From assembly GCA_964410285.1 (NCBI GenBank), contig CAYPFR010000005.1, positions 156,382 to 220,381 on the forward strand: a DNA stretch of 64,000 bases. Reading direction: 5' to 3'. The DNA comes from Fretibacter sp964410285. GTDB taxonomy: Bacteria; Pseudomonadota; Alphaproteobacteria; Caulobacterales; Maricaulaceae. The position numbers and the translations under genes were made by a program. Shown here piece after piece: positions 18,515 through 26,650 of this stretch. The notes beneath the pieces were generated by a model. That model searched no databases. It saw only the letters and a list, made by a program, of their open reading frames with translations, and was not told the DNA's origin. Each line of letters starts with the position of its first letter. The first letter of the stretch is position 1.

Positions 18515-19812
18515 CGCTTGCTCATCGGAATATAGTCGCGCTCTGCGGCGCCCGTATAAAGCTGACGGGGCCGTCCAATGCGCTGACTTGGGTCTTCCAG
18601 CATCTCGTTCCATTGCGAAATCCAGCCGACTGTGCGCGCAAGTGCAAATAAGACTGTAAACATCGATGTCGGGAAACCAAGCGCAGACAAAACAATTCCG
18701 GAGTAGAAATCCACATTTGGATAAAGCTTTTTCGCGATGAAATATTCATCTTCAAGTGCAATGCGCTCAAGCTCTTTGGCAACATCTAAAACCGGGTTTT
18801 TCAAATCAAGCTCATCTAAAACCTGATGGGCGACCTTTTGCATAACGCGGGAGCGCGGATCGAAATTTTTATAAACACGGTGACCAAAACCCATTAATCG
18901 GAAGGGATCTGACTTGTCTTTTGCGCGCGCTATAAATTCAGGAATGCGGTCCACCGTACCAATTTCGCGAAGCATATTTAGGCATGCTTCATTCGCCCCG
19001 CCGTGGCTGGGACCCCAGAGGCAAGCAATTCCCGCTGCAATACACGCATAGGGGTTGGCGCCAGATGAGCCTGCCAAACGCACAGTCGACGTTGACGCAT
19101 TTTGTTCGTGATCTGCGTGCAGGATAAAGATCTTGTCCATAGCATCGACAATGGTTTTGCTGACTTTGTATTTTTCAGCCGGCACAGAGAAGCACATGTG
19201 CAAGAAATTCTCTGCATATGACATCTCATTATTTGGATAAACATGGGGCTGACCAATGGAATATTTATAGGCACGGGCCGCAATCGTCGGAATTTTGGCG
19301 ATTAATCGATGAATGGCTTGATTGCGGGCTTCGTCCTCGGTCGTGTGAGCGTCGTCATGATAAAATCCAGACAGCGCGCCAACCGTACCGCACATCATGG
19401 CCATCGGGTGGGCATCACGGCGGAAACCGTGAAAGAAACTTTCGATTTGATCATGAAGCATGGTGTGGTTCGTGATCGTCTGTTTAAAGGCTTTGTCCTG
19501 CGGCTTGGTTGGCAACTCGCCATTAATCAAAAGATAGGCAACCTCAAGGAAATCTGATTTTTCTGCAAGCTGCTCGATCGGGTAGCCGCGATAGAGCAAA
19601 CGGCCTTCTTGGCCATTGATGAATGTAATTTGGCTCTCGGTTGAACAAGTAGAGGTATATCCGGGATCGAATGTAAAATGCCCTGTGGCCTTATAAAGCG
19701 CGCGAACGTCAATCCCCGGCGCGCCCATTGTACCGGAATAAATCGGTAGATCATGCGCCGTACCGTCTAATGAGAGCTTCGCGGTTCCGGTTTGTTTAAT
19801 TAGATTTTTCAT
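18511..19812 (-). CDS. gltA: citrate synthase
   Basis: Condenses oxaloacetate and acetyl-CoA at the entry of the TCA cycle. This is the long, type II, NADH-responsive form (433 residues). Catalytic residues are visible in LHADHEQNAS, MGFGHRVYKNFDPR and YPNVDFYSG, equivalent to the His, His and Asp of the E. coli enzyme. The N-terminus has the small beta domain (LDGTAHDLPIYSGTMG) typical of type II. It lies downstream of gltX on the same strand with a nine-base gap. Confidence 0.96.
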   Translation of the reverse strand: MKNLIKQTGTAKLSLDGTAHDLPIYSGTMGAPGIDVRALYKATGHFTFDPGYTSTCSTESQITFINGQEGRLLYRGYPIEQLAEKSDFLEVAYLLINGELPTKPQDKAFKQTITNHTMLHDQIESFFHGFRRDAHPMAMMCGTVGALSGFYHDDAHTTEDEARNQAIHRLIAKIPTIAARAYKYSIGQPHVYPNNEMSYAENFLHMCFSVPAEKYKVSKTIVDAMDKIFILHADHEQNASTSTVRLAGSSGANPYACIAAGIACLWGPSHGGANEACLNMLREIGTVDRIPEFIARAKDKSDPFRLMGFGHRVYKNFDPRSRVMQKVAHQVLDELDLKNPVLDVAKELERIALEDEYFIAKKLYPNVDFYSGIVLSALGFPTSMFTVLFALARTVGWISQWNEMLEDPSQRIGRPRQLYTGAAERDYIPMSKR

Positions 19813-19821
19813 TATCGCTTC

Positions 19822-21264
19822 CTATTCATCTGTTGGCGCAAATGAAGCACCGCTCAGGACATCGTCAATTCGTGCTAAGGTCTCAGTCTTTCCGAGCAAA
19901 CTTAGAACAATCGCTAAATCAGGAGAGGGAGCGCCGCCAGTTGTTGCCATGCGTACGGGCTGCCCGATCTTCCCAAAACCTATCTCATGTTCTTTGACAA
20001 AGGCATCTAGAATATCCTGAACCGCATCTTCGGTCCATTGAGTGTCTTCTAAGGCTTTTAGGCGCAAAGTTAAAGAGCGCAATTTGTCAATCGTGTCTGC
20101 ATTTTTGAACGGCTTGGCTCTCTTGCCCGTGATCATTATCGGCCTGTCTGCCAATAAATAGCTAGCTTGCTTCGCGAGTTCGGCTAGGGTCTTTGAGCGG
20201 GGCTTTAGACTTTCCATAGCCGCTGTCACCCGCTGTATTTTCTCCTCGCTTAAGGGGCCGTCATTTTGGGTCTCCAGAAAGGGCTGACCCCAAGAGAGAA
20301 GCTCTGCGTGACTGCACGTCTGCATATGCTGACCATTGATAAAATCCATTTTATCAAAATCAAGACGGGCAGGGGAGCTGTTGATCCCCCCCAGTGTAAA
20401 GTGCTCGGCCGCGCTCTCATCAGTGAAAATTTCCACGTCCTGATAGGACCAACCCAGTTTTAAAAGATAATTGCGAAGCCCGCTCGGTATATAACCCAGA
20501 TCGCGATAGGCGTCGACTCCGAGCGAGCCATGTCGTTTTGACAATTTCTTGCCGTCTGGACCATGTATGAGCGGCACATGTGCCCATTGTGGTACCTCCC
20601 AGCCAAGTGCCTGATAAATCTGAGTTTGGCGGCCTGCATTAATTAGATGGTCGTCCCCGCGCACGACATGGGTCACCCCCATGTTATGATCGTCAACGAC
20701 AACCGCCAGCATATATGTGGGCGTGCCGTCCGCCCGAAGGAGGACGAGATCATCAAAATTCTCATTTTGCCATGTGATTTCGCCCTGCACATGATCGTGG
20801 ATGCGGGTTTGACCTTCGGAAACGCGAAAGCGAATAGTGTAACCCTTGGCGTTATCAGCGGGAATGTCTTTTTTGTCCCGCCACGGCGAGCGAAAGGCGG
20901 TCTCTTGCTGATGTCGTAGCTGCTCTAATTCTTCTGGTGTGCAATAGCAGCGATAGGCCTTTCCCGCCGCCAAAAGTTCCTTTGCAGCCCTTATATGATG
21001 GTCTGCGTTCTGGCTCTGATAAACAATCTCACCGTCATAACTTAGGCCAAGCCAGTCAAGACCTTCGAGTATTGCCTGCGTAGCTTCGGCTGTTGAGCGG
21101 GCTTTATCGGTATCTTCAATTCTCAGCAAGAATTGGCTTTCATGCCCCTGGCGGGCCATATGTTTTGAAAAATACCAATTAAACAGGGCCGTGCGCGCAC
21201 CGCCAATATGCAAAAACCCCGTCGGGGAGGGCGCAAAACGCGTGACAATTTTTTCTGGACTCAT
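19822..21264 (-). CDS. gltX: glutamate--tRNA ligase
   Basis: Class I aminoacyl-tRNA synthetase. The HIGH-like motif is in RFAPSPTGFLHIGGAR near residue 10 and the KMSKS-like motif is KKLSKRHG near 248. The anticodon-binding region fills the C-terminus. Its 480 residues are normal. Many alphaproteobacteria carry a second gltX copy that charges tRNA-Gln for later amidation; which type this one is cannot be told from the sequence by eye. Divergent from comEC with a very short gap. Confidence 0.95.
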   Translation of the reverse strand: MSPEKIVTRFAPSPTGFLHIGGARTALFNWYFSKHMARQGHESQFLLRIEDTDKARSTAEATQAILEGLDWLGLSYDGEIVYQSQNADHHIRAAKELLAAGKAYRCYCTPEELEQLRHQQETAFRSPWRDKKDIPADNAKGYTIRFRVSEGQTRIHDHVQGEITWQNENFDDLVLLRADGTPTYMLAVVVDDHNMGVTHVVRGDDHLINAGRQTQIYQALGWEVPQWAHVPLIHGPDGKKLSKRHGSLGVDAYRDLGYIPSGLRNYLLKLGWSYQDVEIFTDESAAEHFTLGGINSSPARLDFDKMDFINGQHMQTCSHAELLSWGQPFLETQNDGPLSEEKIQRVTAAMESLKPRSKTLAELAKQASYLLADRPIMITGKRAKPFKNADTIDKLRSLTLRLKALEDTQWTEDAVQDILDAFVKEHEIGFGKIGQPVRMATTGGAPSPDLAIVLSLLGKTETLARIDDVLSGASFAPTDE

Positions 21265-21288
21265 CTAACGAGGCTCTTATCGTAGGGC

Positions 21289-23532
21289 TTGGAAGGCTCA
21301 GCGCTTCTATCTCATAAAGGGTGCACAATAAACAAGACAAATTTTGATATTAAACCCGCGGAAGAAACGCCGTGGGAAGAGGCAGCAGCCAGCTACCATA
21401 GCGCAGCTGAGTCGGCGGAGCGCGCTCGCCGCTGGTGGCACTCTGAGCCCGCGCATACCCGTGATATCCCCAAAACAGTTGACTGGTCTGTTGCAGGATT
21501 TGCGGCTGGCATTGGCCTTTATTTTGGCCTTTCCTTCGAACCTGATTTGGGGGTGGCCATTGGTATGGTCGCAGCCGCCATATTTTTGTGGATTTTGGCT
21601 GAAAAACATGAGGTGAAGTGGCGGGCCATCCCGATCCTCGTATTCATGGTCCTCGGATTCGGGCGAGCGGTTTGGCATAGCCATGAAGCGCAGACTCCCT
21701 TCTTAGATGAAGGTTTTTACAGCGTGACGGGATGGATCGAAGCCATTGAAAAATCGGGAAGTGGAGTGCGCTGGCGTCTTCGCGTTCATAATATTGAGGG
21801 ACGCAACCTTCCAGAGGGCAATATTCGGAAAATACGGGTCAAAATTAATGCGGGCAAGGATCAGATAGGACCCAATTTCAAAGGCGGAGACGGAGTAACA
21901 CTGAGCGCTATTTTGAGCGCACCGCCGCCGCCTGTTGTTCCAAATGGCTATGATCCTGCGCGGAGGGCATATTTTCAGGGCTTGAGTGCTTATGGTTTTT
22001 CCACCTCTATCCCCGCGCCGGTTTCCTTGACCAGCCGAAATATTAGCGAGACATTCTCTCGCCGATTAACACGCTATAGATATAGCCTCGCGCAGCGGGT
22101 ACGCGCGCAAGCCCCGCTAGAAACCGCCGGATTGCAAGTTGCCCTGCTAACAGGCATTCGAAGCTATATCCCGGATAGCCAGGTCGACAGCCTTCGGGCA
22201 GCAGGACTTGCCCATGTTCTGGCAATTTCGGGACTACATATGGGGCTACTGGCCGGAGGGGCTTACTGGCTCGCATCGCTAGGCCTTGCTTGCATAACCC
22301 CGCTTTCACGCAGATATGATATGCGCAAAATCGCAGCCATTATTGGCGCGTTGGCAGCCACAGCCTATTTGCTTTTATCGGGAGCTTCGGTTGCGACGCA
22401 GCGTGCCTATGTGATGTCATTAATCGTGTTTTTAGCTGTAATTTTAGACAGACGAGCCTTTTCCATCCGCTCTGTATCCATAGCCGCGTTACTTACGCTC
22501 GCCCTGCACCCCGAAGCCTTAATGTCGGCAGGTTTCCAAATGTCATTTGCGGCCGTCACCGCGCTTGTTGTCGTTTATCGCCATTGGCAAGGACCGGTCG
22601 GGACTTATGGCCCGCTTCGACAGACTTGGGGCGCGAGATTTATATCGGGACTCTCAACGCTCTCGATCACCAGCTTTGTCGCGGGTAGCGCGACCTCCGT
22701 TTACGCGCTCATGCATTTTAACCGCATGGCGAAATGGGGTTTTGCGGGTAATCTGCTCGCGATGCCAATTTTTACGTTCTTGGTTATGCCGGCCGCGCTT
22801 TTATCCTTGATCGCTATGCCCCTTGGACTTGAAGCCGCGCCACTCAGGTTTATGGGATATTCACTGATGGCGTTACTGAGAGTCTCTGATAACGTTGCTG
22901 GCTGGCCCGGCGCGCTCACCTATATCAAGTCGCCCCACGAAGCCGTCTTGGCGCTCTATAGTCTCGGCTTTCTCTGGCTTTGCCTTGGGGGAAAAAGGTT
23001 ACGCCTTATAAGCCTTGCAATATTTGCCATTTGTGCGGGGCTTTGGGCCTTTTCGCCGACGCCCGATTTACGTGTTTCTGATGATGGCCGCATTGCACTC
23101 TTGCAAAAGGGGCGCGGCCAAATAAGCAGCCTTTATGTGAGTTCAAAGCGGGCCGACAAATATGGACGCGAGCAATTCACTCAGAGGGCAGGGATCGCAA
23201 AAGCCAGCACCCAAAGCTATAAAGATACGCTGGCACTTTGCGATGCTTTGGCCTGCCGCCTGACTTTTGCCGGGCGCACGGTTTCAATCATTAATCACCC
23301 GTCAGAGGTAATAGAGGAATGCGAGGCATCCGATCTTGTCATTATTGTAAATCGCCGCTCGGGCCCGGTTGCGCGACGAAATTGCGCCGCAGCCCTCATT
23401 GACGAACGCGATTTCAAGGCAAACGGCGCCTATGATGTCTTTTTAAGCAGCAAAGAGCTGTGGCTAAAACCTGCTAATCCGAAAGCGCGTCGGGCGCGAC
23501 CTTGGGGCATATCCACTTATCGGAAAAGCTAG
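21289..23532 (+). CDS. comEC: ComEC/Rec2-family DNA-uptake channel protein
   Basis: Predicted inner-membrane channel for single-stranded DNA. An N-terminal membrane pair (about 60-125) precedes the soluble OB-like domain (DUF4131; about 140-240), then the competence domain with the signature LAISGLHMGLLAGG near residue 311 and about eight hydrophobic segments to 600. The C-terminal 130 residues hold no HxHxDH motif, so the metallo-beta-lactamase nuclease module of Bacillus ComEC is missing or unrecognisable. The TTG start at 21289 is uncertain: only 24 bases separate it from the divergent gltX, and no ATG is found near. The stop overlaps the convergent lexA stop by four bases. Confidence 0.85.
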   Translation: MEGSALLSHKGCTINKTNFDIKPAEETPWEEAAASYHSAAESAERARRWWHSEPAHTRDIPKTVDWSVAGFAAGIGLYFGLSFEPDLGVAIGMVAAAIFLWILAEKHEVKWRAIPILVFMVLGFGRAVWHSHEAQTPFLDEGFYSVTGWIEAIEKSGSGVRWRLRVHNIEGRNLPEGNIRKIRVKINAGKDQIGPNFKGGDGVTLSAILSAPPPPVVPNGYDPARRAYFQGLSAYGFSTSIPAPVSLTSRNISETFSRRLTRYRYSLAQRVRAQAPLETAGLQVALLTGIRSYIPDSQVDSLRAAGLAHVLAISGLHMGLLAGGAYWLASLGLACITPLSRRYDMRKIAAIIGALAATAYLLLSGASVATQRAYVMSLIVFLAVILDRRAFSIRSVSIAALLTLALHPEALMSAGFQMSFAAVTALVVVYRHWQGPVGTYGPLRQTWGARFISGLSTLSITSFVAGSATSVYALMHFNRMAKWGFAGNLLAMPIFTFLVMPAALLSLIAMPLGLEAAPLRFMGYSLMALLRVSDNVAGWPGALTYIKSPHEAVLALYSLGFLWLCLGGKRLRLISLAIFAICAGLWAFSPTPDLRVSDDGRIALLQKGRGQISSLYVSSKRADKYGREQFTQRAGIAKASTQSYKDTLALCDALACRLTFAGRTVSIINHPSEVIEECEASDLVIIVNRRSGPVARRNCAAALIDERDFKANGAYDVFLSSKELWLKPANPKARRARPWGISTYRKS

Positions 23533-24170
23533 TGATATTGCCGAACAAGCCCCACGAGTACGCCTTGCACTTCGACTCGATCCGGGCCAAAACTCCGTGT
23601 CGGATAGTCAGGATTTTCTGCAATTAATTCAACGTTTTGGCCTGATTTTCTTAAAGTCTTGAGAGTAGCCTCTTCCTGATCCACGAGGGCGACAATAATT
23701 TGCCCATTGCGGGCGGTATTGGCACGGCGAACCACAACAATGTCGCCATCCAAAATTCCTGCGCCCGTCATAGAGTCGCCCTCGATCTCTAGCGCGAAAT
23801 GATCGCCTTTGCCCATCATGCTCGGCGGCACTGACATCATGTTATAGCTGTCTTCTAGCGCTGCGATGGGGTTACCCGCTGCAATCTTGCCAACAAAGGG
23901 TATTTCGTAGTCGTCATTTGCGGCAACTGGCGGGGCGATAGGTCTCGACAAGCTATCTTGCGGCAGCTTTAGAACTTCAAGGGCACGGGCTTTATTGGGC
24001 AGGCGGCGGATAAATCCGCGTTCTTCAAGGGCGGTAATCAGGCGATGAATCCCGGATTTAGAGGCCAGCCCCAGCGCATCTTTCATTTCGTCATAAGAGG
24101 GCGGCACGCCATGTTTCTTGATTTTCTTATCAATCAGTAGAAGTAAATCTTTTTGTTTTTGCGTCAACAT
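23529..24170 (-). CDS. lexA: LexA repressor / self-cleaving SOS regulator
   Basis: Represses the SOS regulon and cleaves itself when RecA filaments form. N-terminal winged helix (1-65, with SYDEMKDALGLASKSGIHRL), cleavage site Ala98-Gly99 in KIAAGNP, catalytic Ser133 in GDSMTGAGI and Lys171 in EEATLKTLR. Length 213 residues. A perfect alphaproteobacterial operator lies 74 bases upstream of the start, so autoregulation is expected. It follows trpC on the same strand. Confidence 0.97.
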   Translation of the reverse strand: MLTQKQKDLLLLIDKKIKKHGVPPSYDEMKDALGLASKSGIHRLITALEERGFIRRLPNKARALEVLKLPQDSLSRPIAPPVAANDDYEIPFVGKIAAGNPIAALEDSYNMMSVPPSMMGKGDHFALEIEGDSMTGAGILDGDIVVVRRANTARNGQIIVALVDQEEATLKTLRKSGQNVELIAENPDYPTRSFGPDRVEVQGVLVGLVRQYH

Positions 24171-24218
24171 AGCTTAGCTCCATTTAGGCGCTGCCCTGAA
24201 ATCAATGAGAATTAAATT

Positions 24219-24233
24219 GAACAAAACAGCAAC
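24219..24233. promoter_or_regulatory. possible second LexA half-operator
   Basis: GAAC AAAACAG CAAC on the plus strand is one mismatch from GAAC-N7-GAAC and lies 48 bases from the lexA start, between the perfect operator and the gene. A second, weaker site would give graded autorepression; chance occurrence cannot be excluded. Confidence 0.3.
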
Positions 24234-24243
24234 ATGCGATTTC

Positions 24244-24258
24244 GTTCTGGCAATGTTC
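24244..24258. promoter_or_regulatory. LexA operator (GTTC-N7-GTTC)
   Basis: GTTC TGGCAAT GTTC is an exact match to the direct-repeat SOS box of alphaproteobacteria. It sits in the 98-base gap between the 3' end of trpC and the lexA start, where it would control lexA itself. Confidence 0.85.
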
Positions 24259-24268
24259 TGCACGCATG

Positions 24269-25069
24269 TCAAGTCCCACGTAAATCCTGGGTGGCGGCCT
24301 CTATATCCTTTGCCCGCATCAGGCTCTCGCCAATAAGGAAGCTCTGGGCGCCAGCAGCCGCAAGCGTTTTAATGTCGGCCCGCGTAAATATACCGCTTTC
24401 CGCCACTAGAAATGCGTTTTTCGGGGCAATCGGCGCAAGGGTTTGAAAGGTTTGAAGGGAGGTCTCAAAAGTGCGTAAATCGCGATTGTTGATGCCGATC
24501 ATTTCGGCGCCAAGGGCCGCCGCACGCGCCATCTCGGCGGCGTCATGGGTTTCCACCAATACATCAAGATGCAGGACGCGGGCCTCTTCCATCAATGCAG
24601 CGGCAGCTGCGTCGTCAATCATGGCCATAATCACGAGAACACAGTCAGCGCCCATAGCAGCGGACTCAGCGATCTGAATAGGTTCTAGCAAAAAATCTTT
24701 TCGCAGTAGCGGCAGCGAACACGCACGGCGAACCTGCTGGAATATCTCCGGACTGCCTTGAAAACCGGGGCCGTCTGTGAGCACGGATAGACAAGAGGCA
24801 CCTCCGGCCTCATAGGCTTTGGCAATAGCAGCAGGATCAAAGTCCTCCCGGATGGTGCCCTTGGACGGGCTGGCCTTTTTTACCTCGGTTATCAGCGCGG
24901 GCTCGGATGATGATTTAAGCGCCGCCATAAATCCGCGCGGGGCAGGGCCGTTGGCCGCAATCTTCCGCAGGGCCTCTATGCTCGTCTGCGATTTTAACAC
25001 CTCGACTTCGCGGGCCTTATAGGCCGCAATTTTCTTCAGCACGTTCGGCGCCTTCATTAAACTAGCCAT
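24269..25069 (-). CDS. trpC: indole-3-glycerol phosphate synthase
   Basis: Closes the indole ring from carboxyphenylaminodeoxyribulose phosphate in tryptophan synthesis. TIM barrel with the conserved EVKKASPSKG near residue 62, LSVLTDGPGFQGS near 95, LLRKDFL near 120 and GINNRDLRTFE near 193, with active-site Lys and Glu in the first and third of these. It is a stand-alone TrpC, not fused to TrpF. Its start overlaps the 3' end of trpD by eight bases. Confidence 0.96.
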   Translation of the reverse strand: MASLMKAPNVLKKIAAYKAREVEVLKSQTSIEALRKIAANGPAPRGFMAALKSSSEPALITEVKKASPSKGTIREDFDPAAIAKAYEAGGASCLSVLTDGPGFQGSPEIFQQVRRACSLPLLRKDFLLEPIQIAESAAMGADCVLVIMAMIDDAAAAALMEEARVLHLDVLVETHDAAEMARAAALGAEMIGINNRDLRTFETSLQTFQTLAPIAPKNAFLVAESGIFTRADIKTLAAAGAQSFLIGESLMRAKDIEAATQDLRGT

Positions 25070-26075
25070 TGGACACCTTTATGAGCACCGAGAGCGCGGC
25101 CTGCGCTTTGCCTTGATCAATCGAAGTGATCGCCAAATCAATACCAGTAGGAATATCCTCCGCGAGCCCTGCAATCATAAGGGCCGCCCCGCTATTTAGA
25201 AGGACTATATCCCGATAGGCAGAATGCTCGCCGGCAAGTAACTGCGATAGGGCGAGGGCATTGTGCGATGGCTCGCCTCCGCGCAGGCTATCAAGGCTTG
25301 TAAGCTCGATGCCGTAGCTTTGCGGCGAGACAGTAAATTCGCTCACCGTGCCGTTTTTAACTTCTGATACATGGGTCGGGCCCGTAGTTGAAATTTCATC
25401 AAGGCCATCCAGACCATGAACAACCCAGACATGCGCCGCGCCAAGCGCGCAAAGCGCCTCGGCCATAGGTCGGCGGAAACGGTCTTCCGATACCCCAAGC
25501 AGCATTCGCTTTGCATGAGCCGGATTGCATAAAGGCCCGAGCAAATTAAATAGCGTGCGTACCCCCAGCGCCTTTCGCGCTGGCCCGACGTGGCGCATAG
25601 CAGGATGATGATTAGGCGCAAATAAAAACCCTATGCCTGCGGTCTTTACGCATAGGGCGGCTGTCTTTGGATCTATCGCGAGATTAACGCCCAGAGTAGA
25701 CAGCGTATCCGCTGTACCGGTCAGGCTACTGGCCGCGCGATTGCCATGCTTGGCGACCTTTGCGCCCGCACCCGCACAAACGAGCGCGCAAGCCGTAGAG
25801 ATCGACAAGGTATTCAGCCCTGTACCGCCGGTCCCGACAATATCAATAATAGATGCGTTAATATCCACCGGTGTCATATGGCGGCGCATAACAGATGTGC
25901 CGATACGGATTTCGTCCGCCGTTATGCCCGCAGCTTCAAGTCCCAAAAGAAAAGCAGCAATCTGCGTATCCGAAACTTCGCCCGCCAATATGGAGGTAAG
26001 CGCCGCTTCAAGCACCTCGGGACTCAGACGCTCTGCAGCTGCGAGGGATTTAAACAAGCTAGGCGCCAGGCTCAT
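25062..26075 (-). CDS. trpD: anthranilate phosphoribosyltransferase
   Basis: Transfers phosphoribosyl from PRPP to anthranilate. The GTGGTGLNTLSIST phosphate-binding loop near residue 85, KHGNRAASSLTGTADTLSTLG near 113 and the NLLGPLCNPAHAKR region near 165 are all present. Length 337 residues is normal for an unfused TrpD. It overlaps trpG by four bases and trpC by eight, so the trp genes form one tightly packed operon. Confidence 0.96.
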   Translation of the reverse strand: MSLAPSLFKSLAAAERLSPEVLEAALTSILAGEVSDTQIAAFLLGLEAAGITADEIRIGTSVMRRHMTPVDINASIIDIVGTGGTGLNTLSISTACALVCAGAGAKVAKHGNRAASSLTGTADTLSTLGVNLAIDPKTAALCVKTAGIGFLFAPNHHPAMRHVGPARKALGVRTLFNLLGPLCNPAHAKRMLLGVSEDRFRRPMAEALCALGAAHVWVVHGLDGLDEISTTGPTHVSEVKNGTVSEFTVSPQSYGIELTSLDSLRGGEPSHNALALSQLLAGEHSAYRDIVLLNSGAALMIAGLAEDIPTGIDLAITSIDQGKAQAALSVLIKVSNG

Positions 26076-26650
26076 GTCTTAAGACCTGCCATTTCTAAAA
26101 AGGCCCCGATCAAAGCATGACCATTCTCTGACGCGATACTCTCGGGATGAAATTGTAGGCCATGAACAGGTTTTGACCTGTGGCGCAGCCCCATGATCTC
26201 GCCGTCGGCTGTCCAAGCATTTGCAATTAATTCATCAGGCAAGGTTTCGCGCTCAACGGATAAGCTGTGATAGCGCGTGGCGTTAAAGGGCGACGCGAGG
26301 CCCTCAAACACGCCGGTGCCGTCATGCTCAATCGGAGAGACTTTACCATGCATAATAGATTTGGCTCGGATGACTTTACCGCCATAAGCTTGACCAATGG
26401 ATTGCATACCTAAGCATATCCCGAGAATTGGCAGCGTATCAGGCGCGGCCTTCAGCAATTCAAGGCAAATACCCGCTTCATTGGGCGTGCAGGGTCCAGG
26501 CGACAGGAGGATAGCCTGCGCGCCCATATCGAGTGCTTGCTGGGCATTTAAATCATCATTACGCACGACGCGCGTATCAGCGCCCAATTCTTGCGCATAA
26601 TGCACGAGATTGTAAGTAAAGCTGTCGTAATTATCGATAACAAGAAGCAC
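26072..26650 (-). CDS. trpG: anthranilate synthase glutaminase component
   Basis: Class I glutamine amidotransferase subunit that supplies ammonia to TrpE. The nucleophile Cys is in LGICLGMQSIGQ near residue 79, and the His-Glu pair is in LQFHPESI near 172. LLVIDNYDSFTYNLV is the standard N-terminus. The 192-residue length matches stand-alone TrpG/PabA; one subunit may also serve p-aminobenzoate synthesis. trpE lies immediately upstream, sharing one base. Confidence 0.95.
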   Translation of the reverse strand: MLLVIDNYDSFTYNLVHYAQELGADTRVVRNDDLNAQQALDMGAQAILLSPGPCTPNEAGICLELLKAAPDTLPILGICLGMQSIGQAYGGKVIRAKSIMHGKVSPIEHDGTGVFEGLASPFNATRYHSLSVERETLPDELIANAWTADGEIMGLRHRSKPVHGLQFHPESIASENGHALIGAFLEMAGLKT

